A stretch of DNA of 64,000 nucleotides, taken from NCBI GenBank assembly GCA_015178975.1, contig WHVD01000029.1:124001-188000 (forward strand), written 5' to 3'. A model generated the notes under the pieces. That model saw only the letters and a list, made by a program, of their open reading frames with translations. It had not been told where the DNA came from and searched no databases. This DNA comes from Hysterangium stoloniferum (Eukaryota; Basidiomycota; Agaricomycetes; Hysterangiales; Hysterangiaceae). The position numbers and the translations under genes were made by a program. Positions 33,535 to 45,700 of the stretch are shown here, one piece after another; the stretch's first letter is position 1, and every line of letters begins with the position of its first letter.

Positions 33535-34760
33535 TGTTAAGTGCCATGTCAGGAACTTATTCTGGAACTATCAGAAAGTAACTGGGAACTCAGAAACTTC
33601 CAGATAGGGTCAGGACATTGGCTTCAGCTTATGTGCTGTGCCTCTATGCAAACACTTGGAATGTCCTCACTTTCAGAGATGGGATTTATGCTCGAAGATT
33701 ATGGATATTCAGAGTTCCAAAGAGTTCCAAATATCAAGCATACAGAAAGAAGGAAGGAATAAGAAACTAAGTCAATATCAGATCTAAAGTAAAGTACAGA
33801 TTCACAGAAACTAATATAAGTTCTTTCATTATTGTACTACAAACTAGGATGTTATGACCATGTTGCAACCCTGTCACAACCAACAGTCCCTGAGGATACT
33901 AATGTCTACTGACATTTCAAGTTATTGATCAAGTCATTGTATCGGCAACTGTCAGTAAGCTGACACGGACATATACCTTCATGGCGATCAAACCCCATTT
34001 ACACCCCTGTCAAGTTATGCTCGTACCATCTGGTTATGCTTTGATACATCCCTTTTATTATGATGATCTGTTCTACTCTATGTTTCACATATGCCCGTAT
34101 ATACTTGTAGCCCATGGACTATTCCCTTTTCTCATAATCCCGCTCTCAGTTAATCATGGCTGCCGATCTTATCGTAACCTTCCAGTTTCTAGTCAAATTT
34201 ATTTGTCAATAGTATTTCCACTCTTCCCTTAGTTAGTAGTTTCTAGATGCCAATAACTCATATATAAACCCACTGTAATGTAGTTACTAGGCAATCAGAA
34301 TATTGACTCAGAACACTTGTACACATCTCTCATAGTCTCACTCTAAGTATTCCACTCTTCACCTTTGCTTGCACTTGCTCACCCTTGGTCCCTGACACCC
34401 AACTCTCAACTTATCCTTTGGTTCCTGATTAGTAACTCACTGTGAGGTACTAGATAGGACTAGTCTTCACCTGCCCAAAATTTAAGGACACCCAATGGTA
34501 ACTTGTGAGGGTGCAGCACATAAGCTGAAGCCAAGTCCTTCCATTTGGTCCCCATCAGTCTACTGACATCAGTCAGTTTTCTGTTCTTAACATAGGATCA
34601 TAATAAGACAGATTAAGGTAAGTATTCTGACATGGGAATACAACAAGCAAACAAGTGAATAGTGCAAGGGACAGTGAGTTTCATCTGCATTCAGTGATCC
34701 TTGACTGAGACCTTGACCTGCTATCCCTTCAATGAATGTGGTTGAGAAGGACAGTTGACC
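33535..34760 (-). mobile_element. Reverse LTR of family C, split by a family B LTR
   Basis: Starts TGTTAAGTGCC (a reverse CTTAACA end), has the reverse core at 33613-33645, and matches the family C LTR of 8044-8842 read backwards up to 33849. Similarity resumes after 34592 (TCATAATAAGACAGATTAAGG). The far end is diverged, so its limit near 34760 is approximate. It is older than the LTR inside it. Confidence 0.7.
33850..34592 (+). mobile_element. Solo LTR, family B (743 bp), nested
   Basis: TGTTATGACCATG...CTGTTCTTAACA, flanked by TAGGA at 33845-33849 and 34593-34597. Core at 34507-34538. Same length and layout as 14401-15143, but with far fewer CpGs. Confidence 0.9.
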
Positions 34761-36890
34761 TTTATTGGCAATCAGTCTACAGTATTTCAAGTTGGGAGTG
34801 AGTTGTCGAAAGGGTTTGGGGTGCCAGGACTGGTTTCAAACATTACATGAGAGTGGGGGACTTCTAGATTAGGAGCAATTTGAGATAATGTTTTTAAAAT
34901 TTTTTAAATGTGCGCTAAAAGGACTGTCCAATTGCTCCACCATTTTAAGCTCAATAGAAACAAGCAGAGACAAGAACACAGCATCCATGTAATTACCAGA
35001 GGCTCATAATACTAAGAGTTAGGAAGACCTAAATCATGGCAGGGGCAAAGACAAAGATAACAGATATATCTGTAATGTTAAGGACTAAGAGTCAAGGGGG
35101 TTAGTATGTAAACAGCAATTCCAGTCGGCTTAGGACAAGTGGAGCATGGCTTCAATCTATCTATTGCCCTCTCACATAACTATTTAAGTGCACCCTTAGT
35201 TCAAAGACTGGGATTAAATATAGAGACCAAAATATAAGATTTTGCTTTGTTACTGGCAGCTACATATACTTGGAGTTACAAAGTACTAAGTGCCAAGTCA
35301 TTGTGAGTCCAATGACTTAGAGAGGATTTATAGTGATACAAAATAATACTCCAGGAGCCCAAAGATAATCTCATGCAAACTTGAAGGGCAATAAAGGAAA
35401 TTACAAGTCAATATTCACACTGAAGATAAGTAGTTCACAAAACAATAATTTATACTAAAACAATCAATATCAAAGAGGTGAGTGGAATAGGCAAGAGGGC
35501 AATGGAATATCAATACAAACTAAATGGGTCCAGAATATACAGGAGCTCTCAATGTGATGTGACCATATAAAAAGACTCATGTGGAAGGAATATATGGGAA
35601 ATGTGGCATGGAACAACTAAATGACAAAAGGTTATCCTAAAGTGGAAGTGTTTGGGACAAGATGGGAAAAAGTCCAGTAACTAAAGACAAGTGGAGTTGA
35701 CTTCAACATACAATATGTTCCACCCTGCACAAAACTGTCAGATGCTCCAGTACTTCAAAACAAGCAACAAAGTATGTAGCAGGATGTATAATGACACTTA
35801 GCTATAAATTGGCATCCAAGGCTACTGTAAGGTTGCAAAGGGAGTCAGTCTGGCCAGACACTAGCAAAAGGATTAAGCAGTATGAACAAAAGGTAAATGA
35901 TGGTATTATTGCATACACTTCTAAACATGAGAGGGGGATTCTAAATGGTTATTCTGAGTCAATATTCAAATTGAAGGATAGTAGTATATGTACATGATAG
36001 GGTTTTATACTAAGGTAAATGGAAGCACAGCTGAAAATGGAGATTTGATATTAACAGAACAAAGGAAATTGGGAAACAGAAAAGGAATACAAGACAACAG
36101 AAAAAAGATAAATATTCTGAGGTGGCAAATGATATGGTGAAGTGATGCAAGAAATAATGGAATGTCATTAGAACAGAACTGAGATAGAGTGACTGGAAAA
36201 GGAAATCATTAAGTGATGCCAGAGGACAGTATATGTAGGTTGAAAATACACATAGGCCTGAACAATGTGGTTCTTAACAGAAAGGTTGTAAATCAATGTT
36301 TGAACTGGAGATTAGTAGAATACAAGACAATGATTTATACTAAAAGATTCAATGACAGACAGGTGAGTGGAATGGAAGGAAAGTGGGGTATGAGTATGAA
36401 AGAGAATAAATGGGGAGCTAGAATCTGCAGGAGTTCCCAATATGATATGGGAAGGGCAATCACAGCCATATGTATGGGAAGTTGGAAGTCCAATGGGGAA
36501 CAAAACACCTGACACATCAAGAGAAACAAATTGAGGAAGAATGAAAATACTATTCCAATCCAAATATGTAGTGTTTAAGGATGTTATTATTGATCCATGA
36601 GTGAGTATTCAGCAAGGTTCCAAAAGGAGACTGACTTATGTTTTTTAGGTTCAGTGAATTTACAAATGCATATAATGTATATAATTCTGATTAATGTAAA
36701 CTTTAATCACTTTAAAATAAGTCTCTGAATGAGAATAAATGGGAAGCTGAAATGTACAGAAGCCCTCAATATGACATGGTCACAGAAGGTAATACAAAAG
36801 TTATGTGATCAAGTATTTGAAAATATTTTAAGACAGATAAAACTGCTGATGTAGTGTTTAATGACATTATTATTGATCCACCAGGTTGCA
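34760..36890. repeat. Array of old, reverse-oriented LTR relics
   Basis: No gene. Starts of the TGTTAAGG type and diverged reverse cores recur (near 35067/35143 and 35697). Related phrases recur, such as AATTTATACTAAAA, GAGAATAAATGGGAAGCT and TATTATTGATCCA, at 35430-35560, 36320-36500, 36560-36600 and 36720-36890. CpG is almost absent. I read this as several old overlapping LTR copies; the individual limits cannot be set by eye. Confidence 0.5.
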
Positions 36891-36899
36891 AAGTGACTG

Positions 36900-37345
36900 A
36901 GTAAAGTTGTGGGGTAGTAGTAGGATGGTGGGGGCTTGCCCTCCATGGGTCACAGCCTTGTGACAGACAAAAGTCTCGAAGCCTTTGTAGATGCAGACTG
37001 GGCTTCACAGCCACACCGGCACTCAAGGATGGGATACATCATCCTCTTACATGGATCACCAGTAGCATGGAGTGTGTGAAAACAATCACCAATCACATTA
37101 TCAACAGCTGACAATCAAGGTGCTACTGCACTCATGTCAAATAGCAAATTCCATGCACAGAGAAAGCATATCAATATACACTACCATTTCATCTGTGGCC
37201 TTATCCAAGATGGTATTTTGAACTGCCAATACATACCAACTACCACCAACACTGCCAATGTGTTCATGAAGCCATTGCTGTGACTGCAACTAGAAGATCT
37301 ATAAAAGAAAATGTTAATGGATTGTGCTTGAGGGGGAGTGTTGGG
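36900..37345 (+). mobile_element. Ty1/copia relic: RNase H end, polypurine tract and LTR start
   Basis: The reading VDADWASQPHRHSRMGYIIL, then LSTADNQGATAL and HINIHYHFICGLIQDG, is the C-terminal RNase H part of a copia polyprotein. It is followed by GAGGGGGAG and an LTR-type start TGTTGGGTAATG at 37339. Broken and truncated on the left; at least one break. The LTR's far end was not found. Confidence 0.75.
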
Positions 37346-37755
37346 TAATGATAATAACGAGAAGATGAAAGATGCGAGCGCAAAATAATCAGAATGGTAA
37401 ACAACTATTGCTGGATTACAAATCATGTGTAATCCAGAACATACTGATATGTTAGACATTTTCATTTTAACATATGGACTGGCAATAACATATTATTAGC
37501 ATACTGTAGTATAAAAGACAAACTCACCAGGAAAACCCCTCTCTCCAAAAGATTTTAGGATCTGTAGTAGAACCTTATCTTATATAATCTCTAATAATCT
37601 CTATTGGATCCTTATAATATTTAAAATTGGTTAAGGATCCAAAAGGTAGGTGGAGGGTGATCAAGTGTACATAGGATCTTTTAAGCATTGACCATATCAT
37701 TAAATATAAACTCCTTTAATTTTGTATAGTCCAGTGGGATTCTGTATCCCTTTAT

Positions 37756-38187
37756 CTTTCCTGTGACTTGTCAGAGGATGATCCAATTAAAAATCCACAA
37801 AACTCCTGGATGTGGTTGCAGGATTTAACATCACATAGAACATGTGTGTAATCAATCAATTTAAAATCCCATTCACATCCCTGACTTTGATGGAATTACA
37901 AAATGATATAGAATCTGTTAGATGGTCCACAATTGAGTTAAACTCTCCTTTTTTCCAATATAAACTCCCTTTGTTCTCCACATGTTGGAACAAAGGAGAG
38001 TTTAACTCAATTGTGGACCATCTAACAGATTCTATATCATTTTGTAATTCCATCAAAGTCAGGGATGTGAATGGGATTTTAAATTGATTGATTACACACA
38101 TGTTCTATGTGATGTTAAATCCTGCAACTACATCCAGGATTTTTGTGGATTTTTAATTTGATCATCCTCTGACAAGTCACAGGAAAG
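37756..38187. repeat. 432-bp near-perfect hairpin (two 195-bp arms)
   Basis: The left arm 37756-37950 and right arm 37993-38187 are reverse complements with only a few mismatches, around a 42-base spacer. The arms begin CTTTCCTGTGACTTGTCAG. The same peptide reading appears on both strands because of the palindrome, so it is not a gene. No clear target duplication. Probably a foldback/MITE-type element. Confidence 0.9.
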
Positions 38188-38229
38188 AACTTCTAGAGAA
38201 GATGCAGCCACATATCCTTCAGGTTGTAG

Positions 38230-40536
38230 GCACATGCTAATGGCTTCAGGAATGTCCACTCTCTGCAACCACAACTTACAACTTGCCACAAATACATAAA
38301 TCACAGTTTGAACCTAAAAAAGTCTAGGCTCACAAGAGAATGCAATTTAGTTATTAATACATCAAAGGGAGTGCAGTCTTCTACTTAATACTCTCTCACA
38401 CATCCCGTCTTCCACCCCACCAATTAAACCCGAAGGGATTAATAGCCTTCAGTCCCGAATACCTGCAGCATAGTATGTCAATACTGGCTATAATGTATTT
38501 AATTGTTAGGTCAATGCAACCACATCAGCACTTATTCGACTGGTTCCATCGACCACAAAAAAGCTACGAAAGCATGAATGAGAGCTATACATATCTGAGG
38601 CAGCCACATATACCTTTCTGTCTAAATCAACGCACTATATCATGAGTGAATCACTTTGAAAATTAATCTCCCCAAGGATCGATCAATTTCTGGTACTTCT
38701 AGATGCAATCCGAGGGCCACGTATTATCTTGTGGGCATTATAAGATGGAAGCTTGATAACAAACTTGAACACCCCAATTACCTAGTTCCCTGGGCAAACA
38801 ATGCATTTGCTCTTTAAATTCTCCTTCATCTCTTTCGCCATTGCTTTGGCCGCACAAGCTGTTGAAGTGACCTGGACACTTGCTGCAAAGACCATTGCCC
38901 CCGATAGTTTCAGTCGCAGTGCTGCCCTCATTAATGGTCAATACCCCGGGCCTTTATTAACAGCGAACAAAGATGATAGTGTCATAGTCAACCTCAAGAA
39001 TCAGCTTGCCGATCCCTTGATGTGACAAAGCACCAGTGTTGTAAGTAAAACAAAGATAAATATCTTTTCTTCAGCGTTTCCAATGGATGTTGATCATATC
39101 TGCTAAATGGCATTGGCACAGTATCGTAAGTTTCCATACAAGATAATATTTCACTGTGACACTCTTCTAACCATGACATAGTTCCAACCCCTCAATGCAT
39201 TGTGGGATGCAATTTATTTTGAAAATACATTTAATATCTGACATTATTACCAGCGATGATGGAGCCTCCTTTGTTACACAATGTCCCATTGCTCCCAAGT
39301 AGGCCTCTCTGGACATCAGATGTTTTGTACTGTTGGCTAATCCGAGTCCATCATTAAGTCAGACTTACCAATATCATCTGGTGCTAGGCCCACAAACTTG
39401 AACTTTCTAATCTGTCATATTTGTAGACCTTTTTTGGTCATCATACTCACTGGTAGTACTATTCTTTCAGGTACCACAGTCATTTACATAAGTATTCAGT
39501 ACGTCAATGGTTTGCATGGTCCCCTGGTCATTTGTGAGTGTATTCATCCCACTAGGCATCTCTGGAGTCAATATTAAGACCTACCCACTACCCAGATGAC
39601 CCCGATGACCCTCATGAGGGTCTATATGATGTAGACGATGCTACGACATACATTTCAACTACTATGATGTACATCACATGAGAATAATGTATATTTAATT
39701 AGCATCATCACTCTGAGTGACTGGTATCATCTAACTGCCCTCGTTGCCAAGAGTATTGTAACGACTAGAAAGCCCGCTGGACTCCAGGCACTAACTTATA
39801 TGCACCCACGCCCTAGACGCACCCATTATCAGTTTACCGGAATTCCCACTGGACTCCATACGTCAGCCTTGTCTACGTTCGTCTTCATTACATTGTGTTT
39901 CAGTCACCAGAAAACCCACCAGACTCCGTTCTGTCTATGTCCGACCTCGTCCCGCATGTCAGTCACCAGACCCCGCTCAGTAAAACCCGTCACCTCTCTA
40001 ACAGAGCCCCATTCCCGTTTTAGTCAAATGACCTGTCACGATTCGGACTCCACTCTGTTCCGTCCCATTCCTAACACCAATTTGGTGTTTACTATTCCCG
40101 TTTTATGTTTTGCTCCTTTTGTTTCATTATTACTGGATTCAGTATGACATTCACTCCACGGTCTATTTAAACTGGCAGATGTTGTACATACAATCCAGTC
40201 AGAAAATCGGCTTAGATTCCCCCCAGTAATCTAATACATTTTCTGCTCTAATCCCTACTTGAATTACACCGCTTGCACTAGTCGGAGCCCACAGGCTCTG
40301 GCGCATCTATCTCTCTCATGCCATCTCAACTCACAACCCACGACCTCCAACCTACGACCTCTCGACCATGACCCCCACCCGGACTCCCCAGGATTCCCAT
40401 CCACCTGTCTGAAATTGGATGACACGATCTAGCGAGGGTGCAGCCTATAAGCTGAAGCCAAGTCCTACCGGATATTCCACAGGTTTCTCCGGAGACCTGC
40501 CCTGTATGTATCCTAACAAGTATGTCATTCCATCAT
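38230..40536 (+). pseudogene. Laccase pseudogene with duplicated promoter (copy 3)
   Basis: 38230-38800 matches the upstream flank of copy 2 (27650-28283). The reading starts at 38801 (MHLLFKFSFISFAIALAAQA) and reaches a stop at 39023-39025 (TGA in place of the copy 2 CGA codon). The intron acceptor before HWHG is altered and the TGTFW exon end is changed. Homology runs to 39756, is interrupted by a solo LTR, resumes for about 18 bases (40519-40536) and ends. Most differences from copy 2 are CpG to TpG or CpA. Domains 2-3 are missing. Confidence 0.88.
39757..40518 (+). mobile_element. Solo LTR, family A (762 bp), in laccase copy 3
   Basis: Begins TGTAACGACTAG, ends ATCCTAACA, with AGTAT at 39752-39756 and 40519-40523. 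The uninterrupted copy 2 reads GAGAGTATGTCATT at this spot, confirming the insertion point. Core at 40434-40465. It retains many CpGs while the pseudogene around it has lost them, so it is the younger of the two. Confidence 0.92.
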
Positions 40537-41106
40537 CAGTAAAATGAGTATGTGCTCTGGAGCTTCCAGGAGGCTCCAGCGGCACTGGAGTATTTAGAGA
40601 ACATCGCCCAGTTCCAAATGCTCTCAGAGCATTATATGTAGAGATGACAATATCTCTTGCAAATATTTTTCTCTCACTACTCTACATAGTTACTCTAGCT
40701 GTAATTATAATATTTACAATAAATATTCATTTAGAAAAATAAATTTCAAAATTTCAAATTCAATTGTGATGCGGAAAGTGATTATTATTATTATCAAACA
40801 TTAGTATCACTAGTTGCACAATTACAAAACACAATAAAAAATATAAGAAAACATTATCCATAAAATACATAAATAAATAAAAACAAGCCATAAACAATGT
40901 TGACACTACAAGCAATGAAACAACCAGTATAGTTGGCTGTCATGAAGACATGTAGAGCTTGTTGTTATAAAAAATATAACCCAGTGAGAAGGACAACAGT
41001 AACAATACTACATCTTCCAGCACAGCAGGGACAGTAATGTGACAAGGCAAAAAAAACAAGAAAGAAAAAGGAGAAACAGTAGATTCCAGGCAGAAGTAAG
41101 GACAAG
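40537..41106. other. AT-rich non-coding DNA, possible LTR remnant
   Basis: No gene. The stretch ending TTATTATTATTATCAAACA (about 40795) resembles a reversed copia LTR start like that at 37339, but no partner was found. A-rich low-complexity sequence follows. Confidence 0.35.
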
Positions 41107-41108
41107 TA

Positions 41109-42671
41109 CAGTGACTCAAAAAACCCTTTGCATGTTTTGTACTTCAGACCTATATCCCTGATAACTCAAAGAATAAAAATGCAAAAATATCAAGAATATT
41201 TGTAAATATGCTCTATCATATCTAGATTATGGAAGTATGGTGCCATTACATAACTCCAAATATGGAAATATTACAAATATTTATATACAAGAGACTCATG
41301 CAAAGGGTTTTTTTGCTGGCAACTTTATGACTATAAATGCTTATAGTCATGTGACCTTGTTGATTGTTTACCTCCAATTAGGTTCATATCAACAAAATCA
41401 CGTGATGTCACATGACCATGTTGTACTGGAGTATAAATATATCACCTTTAGCAACTAGTAATACCCCAATTCCCAAGATGTGCACTTTGTCTCTTGCCAG
41501 CCAGAATCATATCCTCTCACTGCTTGATGCTGGTCATTCAGCTAGCCACATTGCAGTTTCTACTGGTCATAGCATTGGCACAGTCTCAAAGCTTCGTTCT
41601 AAGCATTGTTCTCATCTCCCTAAGTCCATTGGTGGTCGTCCCCCAAAGCTTTCTCCTACCAACATTCACTATGCACAGCACCTCATCAGCTCTGGGAAGG
41701 CTGACACTGCTGTTGATGTGGCCAAAGCTCTTAGGAGTGTCACCAATCAGTTCATCTGCACCCAAACTGTGTACAATAGTCTTAATATGGTTGGGAATGC
41801 CTCAATAACCCTTCTAATGTTTGGTACTTCAGATTTACATCCCTGATAACTCAGAGAATAAAAATGCAAAAATATCAAAGATATTTGTGAATATGCTCTA
41901 TCATATCTATATTATGGAAATACAGTGCCATTACATAAGCTCCAAATATGGAAATACTACAAATATTTATATATAGGAGACTTATTGGAAGGAGAAGGAT
42001 TTGTGATGTTATGGGCTACATGCTGTGGGAAGGACCTGGGTATTCTTTCAAGATAGATGAGAGGATGGATGGGGACCTTTATCTTAAGATTATAGAGAAG
42101 GACCTTCAAGCCAGCTTCAGCTATTATAGCAAATATGTGGGTGATGTCATCTTTCAGCAAGATCATGACCTTGAACATACCTGCAAGAAGGCCCAGACTT
42201 GGTTTCAAGATAATGATTTCAATGTTCTCCAATGGCCAGCACAGTCTCCAGACCTCAACCCCATTGAACACTTGTGGGACTATGAAAAGAGGAGGCTAAG
42301 GGATACTGGTGTTGTGGGAGAGGGTGGAGGAGGGGTGGAACAAGATTGATGCAGAGGTGTGTCAGAATTTGATTGAGAGTATGCCTAGGAGGGTTGTAGC
42401 TGTGGCAAAGGGTGGCTATACTAAGTACTAAATATAAGTAGTTTTGTGGGTCAGAGTGGTCAGCAAAAAAACCCTTCACATGAGTCTCTTGTATATAAAT
42501 ATTTGTAATATTTCCATATTTGGAGTTTATGTAATGGCATCATACTTCCATATTCTAGATATGATAGAGCATATTCACAAATATTTTTGATATTTTTGCA
42601 TTTTTATTCTTTGAGTTATCAGGGATATAGGTCTGAAGGGTGAAACATGCGAAGGGTTTTTTGAGTCACTG
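41109..42671 (+). mobile_element. Tc1/mariner element with ~210-bp TIRs (best copy, defective)
   Basis: TA at 41107-41108 and 42672-42673. The ends are CAGTGACTCAAAAAACCC and its reverse complement, with inverted repeats of about 210 bp (41109-41320 and 42460-42671). Transposase N-terminus at 41478-41790 (MCTLSLASQNHILSLLDAGH; helix-turn-helix, then GGRPPKLSP). The C-terminal DDE part at 41996-42340 has VIFQQDHDLEHT and QSPDLNPIEHLW, with 34 residues between the second D and the E (DD34E type). The middle, including the first catalytic D, is replaced by a copy of the terminal repeat (41805-41995). The frame also breaks near 42330. Confidence 0.88.
41805..41995. repeat. Terminal-repeat copy lying inside the Tc1 transposase
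   Basis: TAACCCTTCTAATGTTTGG through GGAGACTTATTGGAAGG matches the 5' terminal repeat (41118-41300) in direct orientation. It lacks the outermost bases. It stands where the middle of the transposase gene should be. Confidence 0.8.
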
Positions 42672-42742
42672 TATGGGGTTGAGGGCCAAGATGAATCTAA
42701 AGTGTCAAGGCAGAGACAATGATGTGAAGGTGAAGGAAGATA

Positions 42743-45700
42743 TGTTAGAGTATGATACTACAGGTCTAACATAGTCTATTATGATCTCCATATTTTTCTG
42801 ATATTTGTAGTATTTTCCCCAGCACTGTAGGTGCAGTATTGAGTGAGTTGCCTTAGGTCAGTACCTCCTGTATAGGTGCTTAGATAAGCACCTAGTAGTA
42901 TAGTCCACTGTGGGTGTAAGAAAGTCTCCTTAGTGTTTACTTTCCAATCACACTCACAGGTATGTCTTTACAGTTGAATATACTTAGTGTTTACTTTCCA
43001 ATCACACTTACAGGGGTGTTCTACAAAGGGTTATTCAACTGTTTCAACAGGTTATGGGCCCCGGTTTCTAAACTGCTACATCCAGTTGCTATCTGTGCAA
43101 TCCATCACTTCCCACATCTTTATTGACAACTTCTATTATCCAACACACTTTACATTGCTTTTGGATCTTATTTCTGGTCATATCTCTGTGGTTTTGGACT
43201 TCCTTTGGTCACTTTCTGGCACTCACCCCACCCTCCTGCCCTTGTGTGCATTTTTTGCTTATTAAGCACCCACTTAGCACCGGTTGCCCTATAAGGAAAT
43301 ATATTCCCACACCCAAAAGTCAAAAACCCAGTCATCCAATTTTCATTTTTGGGTCAACATATTTTTTGTCACTTTGTGACTCTTGTGACTCATCTGTCAC
43401 ACTCCCTCCTGCCATTTCTGGAACTTCACAGTGTTGTCTGGCTTTCTGCCACATTGTTTTGCTTTTTATCACAGGGTCTTTTTATATACATTGGTTTTGA
43501 ACTGTTGGCATAGTGTACTTCAGTGAGCCTGTGTTTTACCTTCTTTGTAACATCACAGTAACCCCATTGAACAAGGTGGTGTTACAACTGCTTCTCCAAT
43601 TAATTAGTCTTTTTTGATATACAGGCAAATTTTTAGCATGGCATCCAGCAATACTTACGAGCACCACCATAGTGTTATTTTGGGAGAGTCAAATTATCAG
43701 GATTGGCATCATGATCTTATTGGTTCATTGCATATGGAGAATTGCCTTTCCATTGTCCTTGGCAAACCCTGGTTGGAATGCTCCAACAAAGCAGCTGGTA
43801 TTATTTGGTGCTCTATTGGACCTACCCAGAGCAGTCATATTGATATTAATGATGCTCCTAATGATATGTGGTTGAAACTGTACCAGGCATATTCTACTTG
43901 CACCTTTTGCAAGTGTCACTCTCATATACAGAGTAATTGCCATCTTTACAAATTTGCACAGAGAAGTAGGCATTAAAACAAGTAGAGCAGAAGAAGAAGA
44001 AGCATAAAAGGAGAAAGATAGCCAAAACATATACTAGTGTCTCTGATAAAGTCTCATTAGAGAATCAGCCAGAGTCTGCTGGCAATGCAAGTGCTTGCAT
44101 TCCTGACCCTTCTGATCCATCTTGTGCTCTCCTTGTTCATACTAGTTCTGATTGGACAGCTGATACAGGTGCTTCTTCACATATGATACCACATTATCAT
44201 TGGTTTTCAAGCTATAAGCCTTTTCAAATTCCTATCCAAGTTGCAAATGGACATGTCATTATGTCTGCAGGAATAGGAGCTGTGTAGTTTAAGCCTAAAG
44301 GCAAAGGCAATATAACATTGGAATTTGAAAGAGTTCTCCATGTTCCCCATCTCACAAGCAACCTACTTTCAGTCTTGTACTTGACAAAGAAAAAAAACTT
44401 CCATGTTTCTATCTTTAGTTCCACCATGTCTTTTTATCAGAAGAAGGTGTGTTTCACTGCAATAGTCAATGAACATAATTAGGCCTATTTGGATGGAATT
44501 ACAATACCTATGACAGATTATGCTGGTCTTGTTACAACCCGTCCACTAGATTCTACACTTTGGCATCGTTGTTTCAGTCATCTGAATCATGCTGATGTAA
44601 AGAAACTTATGACAGGAGACTTGGTCACTGGTATTCAGATGGACTCTCAAATTGCTCCAGACCCTATTTGTGAACCTTGCTTAGCTGGTAAACAGAATAG
44701 AGTGGTTAATAAGATGGCTACAACATGCTACACTACACCACTTGCACTCATTCACAGTGATGTTCATGGTCCTCTACCTACACAAACTGTAGAAGGGTTT
44801 CGCTACTGGGTAACTTTCATTAATGATGCCTCATGCTATACTGCCACTGCATTACTTAAAAATAAAAGTGATGCATTTCAGGCATTTAAGCAATATAAGG
44901 CCAAAGTAGAGAATATGCTTGGTCAGAAGATCAAGATCTTTAGGGATGACAAAGGTGGAGAATATATGTATGTCAAAGGAATTTGATACTTTTCTTTCAA
45001 ATGCTGGTATTAGTTGGCAGCATACTGTCTGAAATGAGCCTCACCAAAATGGTGTGGCTGAACACTTTAATAGGACATTGGAAGAAGGACCTACTTCCAT
45101 TATGGCTGAATCCCATCTTCCTCCTTCTTTTTGGGGACATGCTATCCTTGCAATTACTTATGTGTGCAATCGCTCACCTACTACTGCTCTCAAACACTCT
45201 GTGCCCTACACTGTTTTCCATAGCAGTAAACCAGATGTGTCACAACTCAGAGTATTTGGATCCACTGCCTATGTACATATGCAGAAGGATCAATGTATTG
45301 GACTTGGCTCTCATACACAGAAGTGTGTCTTCATTAGATATCCTCCAGATTATAAGGGTTGGTTATTTTACAATCCATAGACTAAGAAGACAATAATTAG
45401 CAATAATGCCATTTTTGATGAGAGAGTCTTACCAGGACTATCCAAGCAGACTACACTTCCTCCTCCTTCTATTCCTAAGGTTTTTCCTGATAACCAACAA
45501 TTCATTGATATGTTTATTCCTGGGTCTACTCAGGTGGGAGTTGATCCCAATCAAGTGGGAGCTCCACAGGAACCAAATCAGGTGGGAGATGATCAGGGTA
45601 ATGCTTTGGCTCCTGATTCTGGCTCTAACTCTGATTCTGCTTCTGAGCATTCACCAAGTGTGAAGAGGGGTGGAAGTTCTAACTGTTCTATATACGAAGA

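Noticed and set aside
37842-38101. Open readings on both strands giving the same ~80-residue peptide
   Set aside because: They arise from the palindrome; no start context, splice signals or known domain.
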